Positions 63,232 through 64,000 of a stretch of 64,000 nt of DNA are shown here, in pieces. Source of the DNA: JACCYQ01 sp036675565 (GTDB lineage: Bacteria; Bacteroidota; Bacteroidia; Chitinophagales; Chitinophagaceae); assembly GCA_036675565.1 (NCBI GenBank), contig JAKFER010000137.1, positions 1 through 64,000 on the forward strand, given 5' to 3'. Made by a program: the position numbers and the translations under genes. Position 1 is the stretch's first letter, and every line of letters begins with the position of its first letter. The notes below the pieces were generated by a model, which saw only the letters and a list, made by a program, of their open reading frames with translations, did not search any database and was not told the origin of the DNA.

Positions 63232-63615
63232 TCAGTTCATTTGTAATTTAGGATCGCAGGTCTGTGTATCATCGCCAGGTGTCCTTTTGTAATCAATATT
63301 ATACTTTTGTTGTTTTCCTTTTCCCGGCGATGTCGAAACAACTGTCCCTTCCCATACGCCGCCACCTATTTCCGTAGGGTCGGCAGTTAACAGACTTACA
63401 TTATCTGGATCATTGCCATAAACATTTTCAATAGAATGAATTGGACTGGCGCCATTAGGTGGATGAGGATCAACTACCCAATGAACAGTATCGCTTACAT
63501 CCACCTTGGTGGTTAATTTATTAACTTCATCACCTCCGGAACTATCTCTTAGTCGGAGATTTTTAGAATTTCCTTCTCCCTGCAAGCTTACGAAAACAGT
63601 TCTTTTTGTTGCCAT
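63232..63615 (-). CDS. Small protein of unknown function in operon with the cyclase
   Basis: The 127-residue product has no signal peptide (MATKRTVFVSLQGEGNSKNLRLRDSSGGDEV). It is rich in Gly, Asp, Thr and Pro and lacks helices; a beta-sandwich is likely, with a Cys near the end (TCDPKLQMN). It resembles small stand-alone beta proteins of Bacteroidota that lack a family name; I cannot assign it. It ends 8 bp before the cyclase start, so the two are almost certainly translated from one mRNA, and it may help regulate the cyclase or its input. Confidence 0.75.
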   Translation of the reverse strand: MATKRTVFVSLQGEGNSKNLRLRDSSGGDEVNKLTTKVDVSDTVHWVVDPHPPNGASPIHSIENVYGNDPDNVSLLTADPTEIGGGVWEGTVVSTSPGKGKQQKYNIDYKRTPGDDTQTCDPKLQMN

Positions 63616-63965
63616 GGTCGTTAAATTTTGGTTATAGAATTGTTTTACTGAATTTAACCAATTTTAAAAGGATTTCCGACGAAAACAGGATTGTTCATTT
63701 AACGACAAAATCCTGGAAAACTAATTGCAGAGCTAATTGATTAATGCCTGTCTAGAAAATAGGCAAATAATTTTCTTTCCAAATGGGACTTCCGTATCTG
63801 GAGTTTGGAGTCAAAATTAATTTCCAACAGGAACGTGTATGCGAGGTAATTCTCTTTCCGGTCCCCGAAAGCATTTTAATTTTTCTTTGCAGCGTGTTTT
63901 GCGAGAGTTTCGTCGGACAAATCGATTGAATGACTAATAAATAATATACAATCGCCAAAGAACCT
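63616..63965. other. Gap without a convincing gene
   Basis: About 350 bp upstream of the 127-residue protein gene hold only a poor frame on the minus strand (63752-63958) with atypical composition. No TAnnTTTG match, hairpin or RNA signature was found. It follows the stop of the paralogue at the edge and probably holds the promoter of the small gene-cyclase operon. Confidence 0.5.
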
Positions 63966-64000
63966 TTATGATAGAAAATACATTTTTAACGCACCCCGAT
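63966..64000 (-). CDS. C-terminal end of a second adenylate cyclase paralogue (cut by window edge)
   Basis: On the minus strand the last codons read RGALKMYFLS and a TAA at 63966-63968; the neighbouring cyclase ends HGALKMYFLS. The DNA is alike over the matching bases as well. Only 10-11 residues are visible, so the identity rests on this shared tail. It would be transcribed in the same direction as the first cyclase, upstream of it. Confidence 0.55.
   Translation of the reverse strand, partial: RGALKMYFLS

Noticed and set aside
63752..63958. 68-residue minus-strand frame
   Set aside because: Its composition is unlike neighbouring proteins and there is no ribosome-binding site, promoter element or recognisable motif.

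Overview
The window reads as chromosome of a Bacteroidota bacterium, most likely family Chitinophagaceae (inference from gene content, no 16S gene is present). Support: AT-rich DNA, a SusC/SusD pair, type IX secretion (gliding-motility C-terminal domain, PorP/SprF, PorE-like OmpA protein), DUF6249 beside an ECF sigma factor, a four-helix-bundle (S23-like) gene, lipoproteins with Bacteroidota-style signals, and promoters of the TTG-N19/20-TAnnTTTG type. No rRNA, tRNA, CRISPR array, insertion sequence or prophage was seen.

Left part (1-10.7 kb): an S9 peptidase cut by the edge; succinate dehydrogenase sdhC-sdhA-sdhB on the minus strand with a four-helix-bundle gene, framed by a perfect 20-bp inverted repeat, lodged between sdhA and sdhB; a sugar kinase-murQ pair for muropeptide recycling; a C-terminal processing protease; and a DUF6249 gene divergent from an ECF sigma/putative anti-sigma pair.

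10.7-20 kb: a cystathionine beta-synthase-type enzyme; then a 976-bp stretch with no ORF that looks like a separate transcription unit for a ~650-nt G-poor noncoding RNA (promoter, 5' hairpin, about two dozen AUCC motifs, terminal hairpins and U-run). I consider this the most likely undescribed element. It is followed by a signal-less BtuF-like binding protein and a kinase-like protein, class I aldolase, accD and smpB, and two secreted proteins.

20-41 kb: a parE-DUF1835-DUF4260-serine hydrolase-parC operon, small proteins with well-formed terminators, an M24 aminopeptidase, assorted lipoproteins and hydrolases, a voltage-sensor cation channel with a non-canonical filter, an AI-2E family permease, a GNAT acetyltransferase and a PLP decarboxylase.

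41-64 kb: a SusC-SusD-lipoprotein operon divergent from a stand-alone LytTR regulator; an EEP phosphatase, a TPR protein and a pentapeptide-repeat protein; a 1651-residue surface protein with 17 tandem ~69-residue repeats followed by sprF and a porE-like gene; an MFS transporter; a GC-rich palindrome; and a TPR-adenylate cyclase with a second cyclase paralogue whose last codons are just visible at the right edge.
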